NCBI RefSeq assembly: GCF_012848855.1
Contig: NZ_CP051630.1
Span: 1,777,501-1,841,500 of the forward strand
DNA length: 64,000 bases
Direction: 5' to 3'
DNA from: Pyruvatibacter mobilis
GTDB lineage: Bacteria > Pseudomonadota > Alphaproteobacteria > CGMCC-115125
The translations under genes were made by a program, and so were the position numbers. This document shows, piece by piece, positions 56,336 through 64,000 of the stretch. The notes under the pieces were generated by a model. That model did no database searches. It had not been told where the DNA came from and worked only from the letters and a program-made list of their open reading frames with translations. Position 1 is the stretch's first letter, and each line of letters begins with the position of its first letter.

Positions 56336-57361
56336 ATGTCTAACGTTGTTTCAAAGGAAGTCCGCCTGAAGGCGCGGCCGGAAGGCATGCCGAAGCTTGA
56401 GGATTTCGAAGTCGCCGAGACCGAGATCGGTGCTCCCGGCGACGGCGAAGTTCTGATCCGCAATATCTGGATGTCGGTCGACCCCTATATGCGCGGCCGC
56501 ATGTATGACCGGGAGAGCTATGTGCCGCCGTTCCAGATCGGTGCCCCGCTGGAAGGCGGTGCCATCGGTCAGGTGGTCGCGTCCAATTCCGACAAAGTAG
56601 CCGTTGGCGACTATGTGCAGTCCATGCTCGGCTGGCGCGAATATGCCGTCGCCAAGGGCGAGGAAGTGCAGAAGGTCGATGAGAACGCCGCTCCCATCCA
56701 GGCCTATCTCGGCACGCTCGGTATGCCGGGCATGACGGCCTATGCGGGCCTGCTGCGCGTCGGTGAACTCAAGGACGGTGAAACCGTCTTCGTGTCAGCG
56801 GCGTCCGGTGCCGTGGGTGCTGTCGTCTGCCAAATCGCCAAGGCCAAGGGCTGCTTCGTGGTCGGCACCGCCGGCTCCGATGACAAGTGCAAGTGGCTGG
56901 AAGAGACCGCCGGCATCGACAAGGCGATCAACTACAAGACCTGCGGCAATCTCACCGAAGCGGTGCGCGAAGCCGCGCCCAAGGGCATCGACGTCTATTT
57001 CGAGAATGTGGGCGGCGAACATCTGGTGGCGGCGCTGGAAAACATGCGTCCCTTCGGCCGCCTGGCCATGTGCGGCATGATTTCCCAGTACAACGACACC
57101 ACCCCCACCCCGGGCCCGAACAACCTCATCTACATGGTCGGTAAGAGCCTGAAGATGCAGGGCTTCATCGTCTCGAACCATTTCGACCTCTTGCCGGACT
57201 TCATCCGCGACATGTCGCAGTGGATCAAGGAAGGCAAGATCAAGTGGGAAGAGACCGTTGAAGACGGCATCGAGCGCGCGCCGAACGCCTTCCTCAACCT
57301 TTTCACCGGCGGCAATTTCGGCAAAATGCTGGTGAAGGTCGGTCCGGACAAGGCTGTCTGA
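56336..57361 (+). CDS. NADP-dependent MDR oxidoreductase (PTGR/CurA-like), copy 2
   Basis: 341 residues. It shares the fold with copy 1 but has the classical family phrases MSVDPYMRGRMYDRESYVPP, VFVSAASGAVGAVVCQIAK, VVGTAGSDDKCKWLEE and VYFENVGGEHLVAALENM, followed by CGMISQYNDTTPTPGPNNL. It is therefore close to canonical YncB/CurA and PTGR enzymes that reduce enones with NADPH. The start at 56336 follows ACAGGGAGA. It ends 34 bases before a strong bidirectional terminator. The 69-base gap to copy 1 suggests a single transcript. Confidence 0.92.
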   Translation: MSNVVSKEVRLKARPEGMPKLEDFEVAETEIGAPGDGEVLIRNIWMSVDPYMRGRMYDRESYVPPFQIGAPLEGGAIGQVVASNSDKVAVGDYVQSMLGWREYAVAKGEEVQKVDENAAPIQAYLGTLGMPGMTAYAGLLRVGELKDGETVFVSAASGAVGAVVCQIAKAKGCFVVGTAGSDDKCKWLEETAGIDKAINYKTCGNLTEAVREAAPKGIDVYFENVGGEHLVAALENMRPFGRLAMCGMISQYNDTTPTPGPNNLIYMVGKSLKMQGFIVSNHFDLLPDFIRDMSQWIKEGKIKWEETVEDGIERAPNAFLNLFTGGNFGKMLVKVGPDKAV

Positions 57362-57394
57362 GCCTGAACCCGGGAGACCCTCTCGAGCAAACGG

Positions 57395-57425
57395 AAAACC
57401 CCGCCGGTGCGCCGGCGGGGTTTTT
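57395..57425 (+). terminator. Bidirectional intrinsic terminator
   Basis: AAAACCCCGCCGG (57395-57407) pairs perfectly with CCGGCGGGGTTTT (57412-57424) around a 4-base TGCG loop. There are T-runs on both strands, so it can stop the plus-strand MDR transcript and the minus-strand Tap-like gene converging on it. Confidence 0.9.
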
Positions 57426-57453
57426 CATTGTGGCCTGTTGTCTGCCCCGAGGC

Positions 57454-59499
57454 TCAGCCCGGCAGCCGGGCGAAAAAGCCGAGCCACCACAACACCGCCA
57501 GCATGAGAATGCCACCGGTCAGCAGGACAGCGATGGGGGTGTGCGGCCGCGTATTCGCCCCGCCGCGTGCGGCGGCTGCGATCAGCAGGCCAAGGCTGAG
57601 CACCGTCACGGCCAGGGCTGCCCAGGGCAGGCTCAGCAGGGTTCCCGCGTCCTCCGGCACGCCGAAAGCCAACAGTGTGGGGGTCAGGCTCGCCCCAGTA
57701 TCCGCCACCACCAGCGTTAGCAATCCGGCAAATACGATCAGTACGAGAGCCCCTGCCCCGGCGGACACAGCTGATCCGATGGTGAGGGAAGACGGGCTGC
57801 AGCCATATCCGCTGCGCAGCACGGAGGTGAGCGTCCACAGACCGCCAATCACCGCGAGCAGCACACCGGCTGCGAGCGAGACAATCAGAAACGGCATCTG
57901 CAGTTGCAGGATGCCGGTCGCAAAGGGCAGCACGCCGGAGGATGGTGCGACGGCGGTTACGAATGGGATTGGGGCAATCGACCCGACGCAGGCGTCCTGC
58001 ACCAGCGCAGTCGGATCATCGAGAAAGGCTGCCGTGACGTCGCGGATGCAGGCATGGGACCGGTCCACCCCGTGGCCCGTATGCAGCACATGCACATATT
58101 GAGCGTTGGGGAACAGACGAAACGCGTCCCGCGTCGCGCTTGGCGGCGTGATCGGATCATTGGCGCCGGAATAGAAGATAGCCGGCACCGGCGATGACAC
58201 GGGCTCGTTGAAGGCCGGGTCGGCAAAGTCCGGCGCCCAGTCGGCGCACAATTCGTCCTGCGTGTCGAACAAGGTGAGCTGGCGGCGCATGAAGCGCTCA
58301 AGCCTGTTGAAATCACGAATGGTGCGGCCGCGCGTCAGCATGCGTTCGCGGCAATCAACCGATAGCAAGGCTGGCAGGTCGATGCGGGTGGCCAAGGGTG
58401 CCAGCACACTGACGATCCCTGTCAGCCCCTGGGCATCCCGCCGGGCCGCACGGTCGATGGTCATGGGCACGATGGAGATGGTTTCGCGCGCATACATCAT
58501 CTGGTGAATGATCGAGGCGAAGTCCTGCGCATTGAGATGGAAGACACCGGAGGGCACGAGGCTGCGGTCTGCCACCGGAATGGCAAGGGGCTCCCGCTCC
58601 AGCGCAATCAGCGTGGCCAGGAAAGACGTCTCCAGTCCCGGATAGGCCTGTCGGCAGGCATCATCCCGGCGGCAATCCGCATAAAGCTGCTGCAGCGCGC
58701 GCACGAAATTGCGTGTCGCCGTGTCCCCGCCGCCCGGCGCGGAGGTGGGATAGACACTGTCCAGCACCGCCGCGCGCGTGTGTTCGGGTTGGGTGCGGAT
58801 ATAGTCCAGGGCAACCGTCGAGCCGTAGGACACGCCGAACAGGTTCCATTCCTCAATACCCAATGCCCGCCGCAGCCTGTCCATGTCGCCCACGGTCTCG
58901 GCTGTGCCATATCCGTTGAGATCGGCACCGGCATTGATCATCTCGTCATGGCAGCGCTGCTCAATGGCTGCCTGGACCTGAACCGAGTTGGACGCGGGCA
59001 AATCAGCTGCCAGCATCTCGAGAAAGGCTTGGGACGCGTCCTGACAATCCTGCGGCTCCGACAGGCCGGATCCGCGCTGATCGAACAAGATCACGTCACG
59101 GGTCGCGTTGATCGGCATGGTCGCGAAGTGTCTGGCTGCGCGGACGATCTGCCCGCCGGGCCCGCCATGGAGAAACACCACGGGGCTTGCCACAGCATCC
59201 GCCTGCCGCGCGCGCACCACTGCCACGGCAAGCATCAGCTGCCGCCCGCGGTCACTTTCCCTCACATGGAGATAGCTGCAGGAGATGCGCTCATGGGTGA
59301 AGCCCGCCAGCGTGTCACAGGGAACGGGCGTCAGGGTGCCGGGCGCGGCACCATCAGGCGCAACACTGTCTGGCGCGGCATCGTCAGATTGAGCGGCGCT
59401 CTGGGCGCGCGCTGCGTCCAATGAGCTGGCGCCCATGACGATAAAGGCCGCCAGCAGAACCATGGCAGCGGCAATCAGCCGTGTTCGGATAATCAGCAC
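57454..59499 (-). CDS. Tap-like alpha/beta-hydrolase fused to C-terminal membrane helices
   Basis: About 681 residues if started at the GTG at 59499 (frame open to 59616; ATG also at 59463). An N-terminal signal sequence (LIIRTRLIAAAMVLLAAF...AAR AQ) is followed by a proline-iminopeptidase/Tap-type hydrolase. It has GGPGGQIV (oxyanion), FDQRGSGLSEPQDC, nucleophile Ser in LFGVSYGSTVAL, Asp in SGANDPITPP and His in HTGHGVDRS. The last 170 residues contain four or five hydrophobic helices (LIVSLAAGVLLAVIGGLW, ALVLIVFAGLLTLVVA, AALAVTVLSLGLLIAAA, TGGILMLAVLWWLGFF), an uncommon addition. It probably clips peptides or esters at the outer face of the inner membrane. The substrate is unknown. Confidence 0.82.
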   Translation of the reverse strand: MLIIRTRLIAAAMVLLAAFIVMGASSLDAARAQSAAQSDDAAPDSVAPDGAAPGTLTPVPCDTLAGFTHERISCSYLHVRESDRGRQLMLAVAVVRARQADAVASPVVFLHGGPGGQIVRAARHFATMPINATRDVILFDQRGSGLSEPQDCQDASQAFLEMLAADLPASNSVQVQAAIEQRCHDEMINAGADLNGYGTAETVGDMDRLRRALGIEEWNLFGVSYGSTVALDYIRTQPEHTRAAVLDSVYPTSAPGGGDTATRNFVRALQQLYADCRRDDACRQAYPGLETSFLATLIALEREPLAIPVADRSLVPSGVFHLNAQDFASIIHQMMYARETISIVPMTIDRAARRDAQGLTGIVSVLAPLATRIDLPALLSVDCRERMLTRGRTIRDFNRLERFMRRQLTLFDTQDELCADWAPDFADPAFNEPVSSPVPAIFYSGANDPITPPSATRDAFRLFPNAQYVHVLHTGHGVDRSHACIRDVTAAFLDDPTALVQDACVGSIAPIPFVTAVAPSSGVLPFATGILQLQMPFLIVSLAAGVLLAVIGGLWTLTSVLRSGYGCSPSSLTIGSAVSAGAGALVLIVFAGLLTLVVADTGASLTPTLLAFGVPEDAGTLLSLPWAALAVTVLSLGLLIAAAARGGANTRPHTPIAVLLTGGILMLAVLWWLGFFARLPG

Positions 59500-59587
59500 T
59501 GCGGCCAAGCCCGTTCCCCGTCCCTCATACCGCCATGGTAGCGGCGGTTGCGGGACGGGGCTACGGATTTGTCTGTCTGGCCTGCGG

Positions 59588-60970
59588 TCAGCCGGCGGCG
59601 GCTGCCACGCGGTCACGCTGTTCGCGTTCCGCCTTCAGGCCCTCGGCGATGAGGAAGGCCAGCTCAAGCGCCTGGTTGGCATTGAGCCGCGGATCGCAAT
59701 GGGTGTGGTAGCGGTCCGACAGGCTGTCCTCGGTCACCTCGATGGCGCCGCCGAGACACTCGGTCACGTCGGAACCGGTCATCTCGAAATGAACACCACC
59801 CGCGTGGGTCCCCTCGGCGCGGTGCACGGCCATGAAGTCCTGCACTTCCTTGAGGATGCGGTCCACTGGGCGCGTCTTGTAGCCATTGGTGGCCTTGATG
59901 GTGTTGCCGTGCATCGGGTCGCACGACCAGATCACCTTCTTGCCTTCCCGCTCAATGGCGCGGATCAGCGGCGGCAGGCCCTCACCCACCTTTTCGGAGC
60001 CGAAGCGCGCGATCAGGGTCAGGCGGCCGGGCTCGTTTTCCGGGTTCAGCACATCACACAGGCGCACCAACTCGTCCGGGTCCAGCGACGGGCCGCACTT
60101 CATGGCGATCGGGTTCTTGATGCCGCGCATGAATTCCACATGGGCTTCTTCCGGCGCGCGGGTGCGGTCGCCGATCCACAGCATGTGGGCGGAGGTGTCG
60201 TACCAGTCACCCGTGGTCGAATCCACGCGGGTCATGGCCTGCTCGTAGCCGAGCAGCAGCGCCTCGTGGCTGGTGTAGAAGTCCGTCTGCTGCAGCTGCG
60301 GGGTTGAATCCGCGTCGATGCCGCACGCCTTCATGAAGTCCAGCGTCTCGGAGATGCGCGTCGCCAGTTCCTCGTAGCGGTGCCCCTCGGGGCTATCGGC
60401 CACGAAGCCCATGTTCCAGCGGTGCACGAAATTGAGATCCGCATAGCCGCCCTGGGCGAAAGCGCGCAGCAGGTTCAGGGTCGAGGCCGCCTGGGAATAG
60501 GCACGAAGCTGACGCTCCGGGTCAGGCTGGCGGGCCGCGGCGTCGAACTCGATGCCGTTGATGTTGTCGCCGAAATAGCTCGGCAGGGTCACGTCACCCT
60601 GGGTCTCGGTCGGGGCCGAGCGCGGCTTGGCGAACTGGCCGGCGATACGGCCCACTTTCACCACCGGGGAGCCCGCGGCGAAGGTCAGCACCACCGCCAT
60701 CTGCAGCAACACGCGGAAGGTGTCGCGGATATTGTCCGGGTGGAACTCGGCAAAGCTCTCCGCGCAGTCCCCGCCCTGAAGCAGGAAAGCACGGCCCTCG
60801 GCCACCTCGGCGAGGTCGGCCTTGAGCTGGCGCGCTTCACCCGCAAAGACCAGCGGCGGATAACCCGCAAGGGTCTTTTCCACCTCGGCCAGCTTGGCCT
60901 GGTCCTGATACTCCGGGATGTGCTTGGCGGGCTTCGACCGCCAGGACTTGGGCGTCCAGTTCTCGCTCAT
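59588..60970 (-). CDS. Class II 3-deoxy-7-phosphoheptulonate synthase
   Basis: 460 residues starting [20 protein letters not shown]; the open frame extends to 61129 but family proteins begin here. It is a type II (plant/mycobacterial-like) DAHP synthase: [47 protein letters not shown], and [10 protein letters not shown], which carries metal-binding residues. It condenses PEP and erythrose-4-phosphate, the first shikimate step. The 240-base upstream region holds a 30-bp near-perfect palindrome that could be its operator or the end of gor. No other aromatic-pathway gene is nearby. Confidence 0.94.
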   Translation of the reverse strand: MSENWTPKSWRSKPAKHIPEYQDQAKLAEVEKTLAGYPPLVFAGEARQLKADLAEVAEGRAFLLQGGDCAESFAEFHPDNIRDTFRVLLQMAVVLTFAAGSPVVKVGRIAGQFAKPRSAPTETQGDVTLPSYFGDNINGIEFDAAARQPDPERQLRAYSQAASTLNLLRAFAQGGYADLNFVHRWNMGFVADSPEGHRYEELATRISETLDFMKACGIDADSTPQLQQTDFYTSHEALLLGYEQAMTRVDSTTGDWYDTSAHMLWIGDRTRAPEEAHVEFMRGIKNPIAMKCGPSLDPDELVRLCDVLNPENEPGRLTLIARFGSEKVGEGLPPLIRAIEREGKKVIWSCDPMHGNTIKATNGYKTRPVDRILKEVQDFMAVHRAEGTHAGGVHFEMTGSDVTECLGGAIEVTEDSLSDRYHTHCDPRLNANQALELAFLIAEGLKAEREQRDRVAAAAG

Positions 60971-61116
60971 GGTTCCACTCACTACCAATTTGCCGCCGGG
61001 CCGCTGTGCGCCCTGGAAAGTTCTGCGCAGGCTGCCAGCATGGATGCAGGCGCCACCGCATGGCTCACAAGGTCCGGGGATCGGGTCTATATACGCCCGC
61101 TTCGCGCCTGATTCTA

Positions 61117-61146
61117 CCCCTTGTCTCAAGGACTTGAGCCAAGGGG
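61117..61146. promoter_or_regulatory. 30-bp near-perfect palindrome between gor and the DAHP synthase
   Basis: CCCCTTGTCTCAAG (61117-61130) and CTTGAGCCAAGGGG (61133-61146) are inverted copies with a single mismatch and only two bases between them. No T-run follows on the minus strand. The short centre favours a DNA-binding dyad, though a cruciform or terminator stem for gor is possible. Confidence 0.6.
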
Positions 61147-61210
61147 CTGTGAAATTGATTCAAGCCGCCGAAGGTCCCGGCACACGGGCTTGGTTAACCG
61201 TCGCGTGCGG

Positions 61211-62593
61211 TCACTCCGCCGCGGCAGCCGTCGGCTGGGGTTCCGGCGTCTTCATGGTCACCAGCTCTTCCGCCGCTGTCGGATGAACCGCGATGGTGGC
61301 GTCGAACTGGGCCTTGGTGGCGCCCATCTGAACGGCAATGCCCACCGCCTGCACGATCTCGCCGGAAGCCGGGCCGATCATGTGGACACCCAGCACCCTG
61401 TCGGAGGCAGGATCCACCACGAGCTTCATCATCGTGCGCTCGTCGCGGCCGGACAGGGTGTGCTTCATGGGCCGGAAGGTCGACTTGTAGACATCCACCC
61501 GGTCAAAGCGCTCACGCGCCACTTCCTCGCTGATGCCGACAGTGCCGATCTCAGGCGTCGAGAATACAGCCGTCGGGATGCAGGAATGATCCACCGCCAC
61601 CGGGTTGTTGGCAAAAACCGTCTCGGCGAAGGCGGCCCCCTCGCGGATTGCCACCGGCGTCAGGTTCGCGCGGTTGGTGACGTCGCCCACCGCGTAGATG
61701 TTGTCCACATTGGTGCGGGAATAGGCGTCCACTTCGATGGTGCCGTTTGCGGACATCTTCACGCCCGCGTTCTCAAGGCCAAGCCCCTTGGTATTGGGCA
61801 CACGCCCGATGGCGAACATCACGGCGTCCGTCTCGATGACCGTCCCGTCATTCAGCGTCACAGCGAGGCCGTCATCGGTCTTCTCGATCTTTTCAAACAC
61901 CACCTGGGTGCGGATGGTGACGCCTTTCTTCTCCATCTCCATGTGCAGATGACGACGGAGGTCGTTGTCGAACCCGCGCAGGATTTCCTCGCCGCGATAG
62001 ACCAGCGTCGTCTCGGAGCCCAGGCCATTGAAGATGCCGGCGAACTCAACGGCGATATAGCCGCCGCCGGCCACCACGACCCGCTTCGGCAGCTCGTCGA
62101 GATGGAAGGCCTCGTTGGAGGTGATGGCCAGCTCATGGCCCGGCACTTCGTGGATATTGGGCGTCGCGCCGGTGGCGATCAGGATGGTCTTCGCCGTCAC
62201 GTCGCGGTTCTGGTTGACCAGGTGGATCGTGTGCTTGTCCTTGATGACAGCCCGGTCCTCGACGATCTCGACAGCCGAGCCTTCGAGATTGCCGATATAG
62301 ATGCCGTTCAGCCGGTCGATTTCCTTGTCCTTGTTGGCGATCAGGGTCTTCCAGTCGAACTTGGCGCCTTCCACCGTCCAGCCGAAGCCTGTGGCATCCT
62401 CGATCTCCTCATGGACGTGGCTGGCATAGACGAACAGCTTCTTGGGCACGCAGCCGCGGATCACGCAGGTGCCGCCGACGCGGTATTCCTCAGCAACGGC
62501 CACGCGGGCGCCATAGGAGGCTGCCATGCGCGACGCCCGCACACCGCCAGAGCCCGCGCCGATGGTGAAGAGGTCGTAATCATACTCGGACAT
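61211..62593 (-). CDS. gor: Glutathione-disulfide reductase
   Basis: 460 residues from the ATG at 62593 (frame open to 62662). It is a flavoprotein disulfide reductase: FAD motif TIGAGSGGVRASRMAA, redox-active Cys pair in GGTCVIRGCVPKKL, NADPH-binding VVAGGGYIAVEFAGI followed by an Arg-bearing loop, and the C-terminal interface His-Pro in IAVHPTAAEELVTM. The IRGCVPKK form rather than LNxGCIPSK separates Gor from lipoamide dehydrogenase. It keeps glutathione reduced using NADPH. It follows rpiA by 87 bases on the same strand, and rpiA belongs to the NADPH-producing pentose phosphate pathway. Confidence 0.94.
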   Translation of the reverse strand: MSEYDYDLFTIGAGSGGVRASRMAASYGARVAVAEEYRVGGTCVIRGCVPKKLFVYASHVHEEIEDATGFGWTVEGAKFDWKTLIANKDKEIDRLNGIYIGNLEGSAVEIVEDRAVIKDKHTIHLVNQNRDVTAKTILIATGATPNIHEVPGHELAITSNEAFHLDELPKRVVVAGGGYIAVEFAGIFNGLGSETTLVYRGEEILRGFDNDLRRHLHMEMEKKGVTIRTQVVFEKIEKTDDGLAVTLNDGTVIETDAVMFAIGRVPNTKGLGLENAGVKMSANGTIEVDAYSRTNVDNIYAVGDVTNRANLTPVAIREGAAFAETVFANNPVAVDHSCIPTAVFSTPEIGTVGISEEVARERFDRVDVYKSTFRPMKHTLSGRDERTMMKLVVDPASDRVLGVHMIGPASGEIVQAVGIAVQMGATKAQFDATIAVHPTAAEELVTMKTPEPQPTAAAAE

Positions 62594-62680
62594 GTGCCCC
62601 GTCCCTTTATTCGTTGTGACCCGCCCTAGATGGCATGGGGTCCGTCCCCTCCCAAGGGACATTCACAATAGCTTGAAATG

Positions 62681-63397
62681 CTAGTGATTGAGCGTGTCGA
62701 CCGAGTCGTCGGCCTTGCCGATGAGCGCCGCATGCGCAATGCCGAGAAACAGGCCGTGCTCCACGACGCCAGGCAGGCGCGAGAGATATTCGCCAAGCCC
62801 GTCCGGGTCGGGGATCTCACCCAGCGCCCAGTCATAGATCAGGTTGTTGCCGTCGGTGACAAAGGGCTCGCCATACTCATCCGTACGCAGAGAGATTGCG
62901 CCGTCGCAGCCGAATAGCTTGCCGGATTCAAGGATACGGGTGCCGGTCGCCTGGGCGCCGAAGGGCACCACTTCGATGGGCAGCGGGAAGTTGCCGAGAT
63001 GCGGTACCACCTTGCTCTCATCGGCGATGACGATCATCTGCGAGGATGCAAACGCCACGATCTTCTCGCGCAGCAGCGCACCGCCGCCGCCCTTGATGAG
63101 GGTGAGTCTGGGGCCGATTTCGTCCGCCCCGTCCACCGTCACGTCCAGATGCGGCTGGTCGTCCAGCGTTGTCACGGTAAGGCCGACCTCGCGGGCCAGC
63201 TTGTCCGTGGCTTCCGACGTGGGCACGCAGGTGAGCTTCAGCCCCTCGTCTTTTGCTTTACGCCCAAGGGCGATAACGAAATGTGCCGCTGTCGAGCCGG
63301 TGCCCAGCCCGACCTTCATGCCGTCCTTGATGTAGGCGAGCGCGGCTTCGGCGGCGATGCGCTTCTGGTCGTCGGCTGAAAGATTGGTGTCGCTCAT
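62681..63397 (-). CDS. rpiA: Ribose-5-phosphate isomerase A
   Basis: 238 residues. It has the RpiA motifs KVGLGTGSTAAHFV (phosphate loop), DVTVDGADEIGP with its catalytic Asp, LIKGGGGALLREKI with the catalytic Glu/Lys, and VIADESKVVPHLG. It interconverts ribose-5-phosphate and ribulose-5-phosphate. The start at 63397 is six bases after the end of the upstream aldehyde dehydrogenase gene, so they are co-transcribed, with gor following. Confidence 0.96.
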   Translation of the reverse strand: MSDTNLSADDQKRIAAEAALAYIKDGMKVGLGTGSTAAHFVIALGRKAKDEGLKLTCVPTSEATDKLAREVGLTVTTLDDQPHLDVTVDGADEIGPRLTLIKGGGGALLREKIVAFASSQMIVIADESKVVPHLGNFPLPIEVVPFGAQATGTRILESGKLFGCDGAISLRTDEYGEPFVTDGNNLIYDWALGEIPDPDGLGEYLSRLPGVVEHGLFLGIAHAALIGKADDSVDTLNH

Positions 63398-63403
63398 CAG
63401 GTC

Positions 63404-64000
63404 CTATTCTCCGTCCAGACCGCCGAAGGTCATGTATTTGGGTTCCAGAAATTCCTCGAGGCCCCATTTGCCGCCTTCGCGGCCGATGCCGGATTCCTTG
63501 ACGCCGCCAAAGGGGGCTACCTCGACGGACAGGAGCGCTTCGTTGATGCCAACAATGCCGAAATCCAGCGCCTCACCCACACGCCAGCAACGGCCGACAT
63601 CGCGGGAATAGACATAGGCAGCGAGGCCGTAATTGGTGTCGTTGGCCATCTCCACCGCCTCTTCCTCCGTCCGGAAGCGGAAGACGGGGGCGACAGGGCC
63701 GAAAGTCTCTTCCCGCGCGATGCGCATATCGGGTTCTGCATCAATCAGCACGGTGGGCTCATAGAAAGTGCCGCCCAGGGCATGGCGGTTGCCGCCGGTA
63801 CCGATCTTGGCCCCCTTTGCCAGCGCATCCGCCACATGGCCCGCGACCTTGTCCAGCGCCTGGGCATCGATCAGCGGGCCGATCTGAGCGCCATCTTCGG
63901 TACCATGGCCCACCTTCAGCTTGGCGACTGCTGCCGACAATTTCTGGGTGAATGCGGCGTATACGGAATTCTGCACCAGGATGCGGTTGGTGCAGACGCA
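63404..64000 (-). CDS. gabD: Aldehyde dehydrogenase (succinate-semialdehyde dehydrogenase-like), C-terminal part
   Basis: Only the last 198 residues are inside the window and the 5' end lies beyond the right edge. The fragment starts CVCTNRILVQNSVY, which contains the active-site Cys region of the family (G-Q-x-C-x-x-T-N-R in GabD-type enzymes). It continues with EETFGPVAPVFRF and ends with GGVKESGIGREGGKWGLEEF. Phrases such as IGPLIDAQALDKV and FGIVGINEALLSVEVAPFGG are characteristic of succinate-semialdehyde dehydrogenases, which yield succinate with NAD(P)H. The subtype is inferred from the C-terminal half alone. rpiA follows six bases later. Confidence 0.82.
   Translation of the reverse strand, partial: CVCTNRILVQNSVYAAFTQKLSAAVAKLKVGHGTEDGAQIGPLIDAQALDKVAGHVADALAKGAKIGTGGNRHALGGTFYEPTVLIDAEPDMRIAREETFGPVAPVFRFRTEEEAVEMANDTNYGLAAYVYSRDVGRCWRVGEALDFGIVGINEALLSVEVAPFGGVKESGIGREGGKWGLEEFLEPKYMTFGGLDGE

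Noticed and set aside
60837-61061. Minus-strand ORF starting MRWRLHPCW, considered as a Trp leader for the DAHP synthase
   Set aside because: Only two early Trp codons, the frame continues for 74 codons into the DAHP synthase gene, and no alternative hairpins were found around it.
61121-62629. Long plus-strand ORF (502 codons) antisense to gor
   Set aside because: It is the codon-bias shadow of gor, rich in His/Gly/Arg with no family motif. The minus-strand frame carries all glutathione reductase signatures.

Overview
This window looks like chromosomal core DNA from a high-G+C alphaproteobacterium. The evidence is the strongly GC3-biased codon use, a class II (plant-type) DAHP synthase, HisKA_2-type kinase chemistry, a protoglobin chemoreceptor, a short membrane-anchored Psd next to PssA, and frequent ATGA-type gene overlaps. 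A Parvibaculum/Rhodobiaceae-like marine lineage would fit, but that is inference. I see no insertion sequence, integrase, prophage or CRISPR array. The only gene with clearly foreign composition is a HEPN-like ORF at 12893-14035.

Layout. 1-6426 (minus): start of der, bamB, a YfgM-like TPR anchor protein, panB, two tandem paralogous membrane proteins and a secreted TPR protein. 6667-12833 (plus): TetR plus short-chain dehydrogenase, GAF/HisKA_2 kinase, an MpaB-like putative haem oxygenase with its own TetR gene, and a Tat-exported class A beta-lactamase. Next comes the low-GC HEPN-like ORF. 14083-21740 (minus): guaB-rsmB-guaA, rlmE, a tailed Ppx/GppA phosphatase and an orphan receiver protein. 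22059-24136 (plus): tRNA-Gln(CTG) and a soluble protoglobin chemoreceptor with a CZB domain. 24201-32459 (minus): an anchored sulfatase with its formylglycine-generating enzyme, purU, a single-domain globin, a crotonase, a thiolase, a saccharopine-dehydrogenase-like reductase and a TerB-like protein. 32683-41463 (plus): an MMPL/RND exporter, a methyltransferase-like protein, and a PadR-RND adaptor-RND pump set. 41516-46169 (minus): pssA-psd, an Atm1-type ABC exporter and a LysM protein. 46313-46873 (plus): a LOG-family protein. 46870-55012 (minus): rarD, cimA, cysS, gltX, nadE and a Gfo/Idh/MocA oxidoreductase. 55247-57361 (plus): two MDR oxidoreductases. 57454-64000 (minus): a Tap-like hydrolase fused to membrane helices, the class II DAHP synthase, gor, rpiA and the end of an aldehyde dehydrogenase.

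The most interesting regulatory signal is in the gltX-cysS gap. It holds an unannotated 17-codon minus-strand ORF (50944-50891) with three Cys, four Thr and five Ile codons, directly upstream of cysS (cysteinyl-tRNA synthetase) and cimA (first step of the pyruvate route to isoleucine). A hairpin covers its stop codon, and the 3' arm of that hairpin can instead pair with a second hairpin next to the cysS ribosome binding site. This resembles a leader-peptide attenuator that reads cysteine and threonine/isoleucine supply. Other signals that the genes do not explain are a 30-bp near-perfect palindrome upstream of the DAHP synthase, a 27-bp operator-like inverted repeat upstream of the sulfatase, paired TATC-N4-GATA boxes upstream of the MpaB-like gene, and several smaller dyads.
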